Origin: Grifola frondosa
Taxonomy: Eukaryota > Basidiomycota > Agaricomycetes > Polyporales > Grifolaceae
NCBI GenBank assembly: GCA_001683735.1
Contig: LUGG01000011.1
Location: forward strand, 248,001-312,000
DNA: 64,000 bases
Direction of reading: 5' to 3'
Positions 62,672-64,000 of the stretch are shown one piece after another. Position 1 is the stretch's first letter. Every line of letters starts with the position of its first letter. The notes under the pieces are model-generated. The model saw only the letters and a list, made by a program, of their open reading frames with translations. It was not told the origin of the DNA and searched no databases. Made by a program: the position numbers and the translations under genes.

Positions 62672-63070
62672 TTGGTGTGATGTATTTTTCATGCTCTGGA
62701 GCTATAATACCGTTGTATACTATCGCTTTCATTGCCGTACATGTTTAATGTGACATTGAGTATATCAGTCCACTCTACCTAATGTTCGAGATGATATGCA
62801 TCAACAGGAGATGCAGACGCCGAGCTCAGCCAGCACACAAAAAGTAATTTAATTTCGTAATCATGAGATGCGTAAAACATGAATGGTCGTCAGTAATTCG
62901 TAACAGACATAATAGGTCGTCATTCGAACAGAAACAAGATAAGTGAGATTAATAATAAGGCGTCGTTAGATGGAAAACGTCAGCGGAGGGTGACAACGTA
63001 TAAAGACATCACGGGATAGAATGCTGCAAACTCCAGACGAAGAGAAGGACCTCGGCGAGGTCGGAGAAGC
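62672..63070. other. Intergenic region between convergent genes
   Basis: About 400 bp between APC2 and the DUF2235 gene; no gene, repeat or RNA recognised. Confidence 0.5.
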
Positions 63071-64000
63071 TTACTCCACATAAACTTCCGTGCCTTTCTT
63101 CCATACGGCCTTCGGAGTGTACTTCAGCGCAAGATCTTCCATGCGTTCTTTCACCGTGACGTGGAAGTTCGGACTGATGTCAGGAATGCGACGCCCACGA
63201 CCTAGATGGATACTAACCCGCACATCAGCACATCACTCATCATACACGGAGAAGAAACGATAAACCTCCAGGTCCTATGCCACTTGCCCTGCGCATCCTG
63301 CCACGAGTACGCCGTGGGAATGATCTCGAGCAGCCACCACAACGGGTCGATCTTGAGCTGGTCGTGGATCGGCTGCAGCGCGTCGATGTTCGCCTCCAGC
63401 GGATCAGCGTCGCTGCCGCCGCTCGAGGACGGGTTGGCCGCGGTCGGCACGTCCGTGAGGATGGACTCGGGGATGTTCGCGCGCGCGACGCGTCCTTGTC
63501 GAACAAGACGCCGCATTGCGCGAAGGCAACCTCGCGCACCATCCACCGTAGGGTGATGTCGGACAGAGAGAGCTTCGTGTCGTCAGACACAGCTCCGCCA
63601 CCGACGTCTTTGAACGAATCAGTCAGTCTGTATATTGTGCAAAAAAGGAGCCGGTAATACCGCTGTGGCAGCCCGAGAACCACACCTCGAGCACGTCTGT
63701 GCCTCCTTCAATCTCGTCTCCTCTGTATAAACTCGTTGGTTCGGCCGTTGTCACGCATAAGGAGGCTTTGTCCACAGAACTCATGTCTGGCCAATCCTCG
63801 GGAACTTCCACGCCGAATACTACAGGCCGCTTTGGGCGCTTTTGCACGAATCGCGTCCACTTGTGCGATTTGTGTTTCGCAGTGCGACGCTTGGACTTAG
63901 CTCCATTTGCCTTCTCATTTCGATTTTTGAGGGCATCGGTACTCGAGGCAGACGAGAGCACGGGGCTGGCGTGTTCCGGATCCCCAGCGGCGGATGCAGT
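63071..64000 (-). CDS. DUF2235-domain protein (alpha/beta-hydrolase-like), 5' part outside window
   Basis: C-terminal part of a DUF2235 protein, a predicted serine hydrolase related to the Tle1 phospholipase fold and common in fungi. The window edge cuts the gene; the N-terminal nucleophile motif lies beyond it. Visible parts: a basic linker (RRTAKHKSHKWTRFVQKR), VWFSGCHSDVGGG interrupted by an intron (about 63,610-63,690), LSLSDITLRWMVREVAFAQC, DPLEANIDALQPIHDQLKID, PLWWLLEIIPTAYSWQDAQG, and after an intron PDISPNFHVTVKERMEDLAL. Ends KGTEVYVE at 63,071. The frame is open to position 64,000. Function in fungi is not established. Confidence 0.82.

Overview
The window reads as nuclear DNA of a filamentous basidiomycete, most likely an Agaricomycete of the polypore type. 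Genes are dense and broken by many introns of about 50-60 bp (GT...AG), and the housekeeping proteins (ORC6, guanine deaminase, MON1, mS41, S28 peptidase, sirtuin, APC2) have typical basidiomycete sequences. The assignment rests on recognised protein families and gene architecture; no database search was run.

Layout. (1) 1-11.9 kb is ordinary gene-rich DNA: a C2H2 zinc-finger protein, ORC6, an EBP/EXPERA membrane protein, guanine deaminase, a BTB/POZ protein, the vacuolar fusion factor MON1, the mitoribosomal protein mS41 and an intron-containing tRNA-Glu(UUC). (2) 12.1-18.3 kb is a probable mobile element with two divergent genes: a protein with no recognised domain (minus strand) and a large protein (plus strand) that joins a DUF3435-type tyrosine recombinase to a coiled coil and a series of zinc fingers. 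(3) 18.4-22.7 kb holds a fungal transcription-factor-domain gene without a visible Zn2Cys6 cluster and a GC-rich gene of unknown function. (4) About 23.1-49.25 kb is an AT-rich block with very few CpG dinucleotides and no intact host gene. It contains five copies of a 380-bp hAT-type MITE with 8-bp target-site duplications (four exact), a decayed Tc1/mariner element with one MITE nested in it, a decayed copy of the 3' end of the 12-18 kb recombinase element, a younger DIRS-type retrotransposon, tRNA-Glu-like repeats, AT-rich minisatellites and palindromes. (5) 49.6-64 kb returns to gene-rich DNA: S28 serine peptidase, sirtuin, type-B carboxylesterase, alpha/beta-hydrolase, APC2 and a partial DUF2235 protein.

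The AT-rich block looks like methylated heterochromatin. CpG is replaced by TpG/CpA in the element relics, while the DIRS insertion keeps more CpG and so appears younger. It could be pericentromeric or another silent island; the sequence alone does not decide.

Most interesting points: the DUF3435 recombinase/zinc-finger element with its divergent partner gene and a decayed copy 24 kb away; repeats whose tRNA-Glu-like head still carries the tRNA intron; a carboxylesterase in which the nucleophile motif reads GEASG instead of GESAG; and a one-base frame break in the last domain of APC2.
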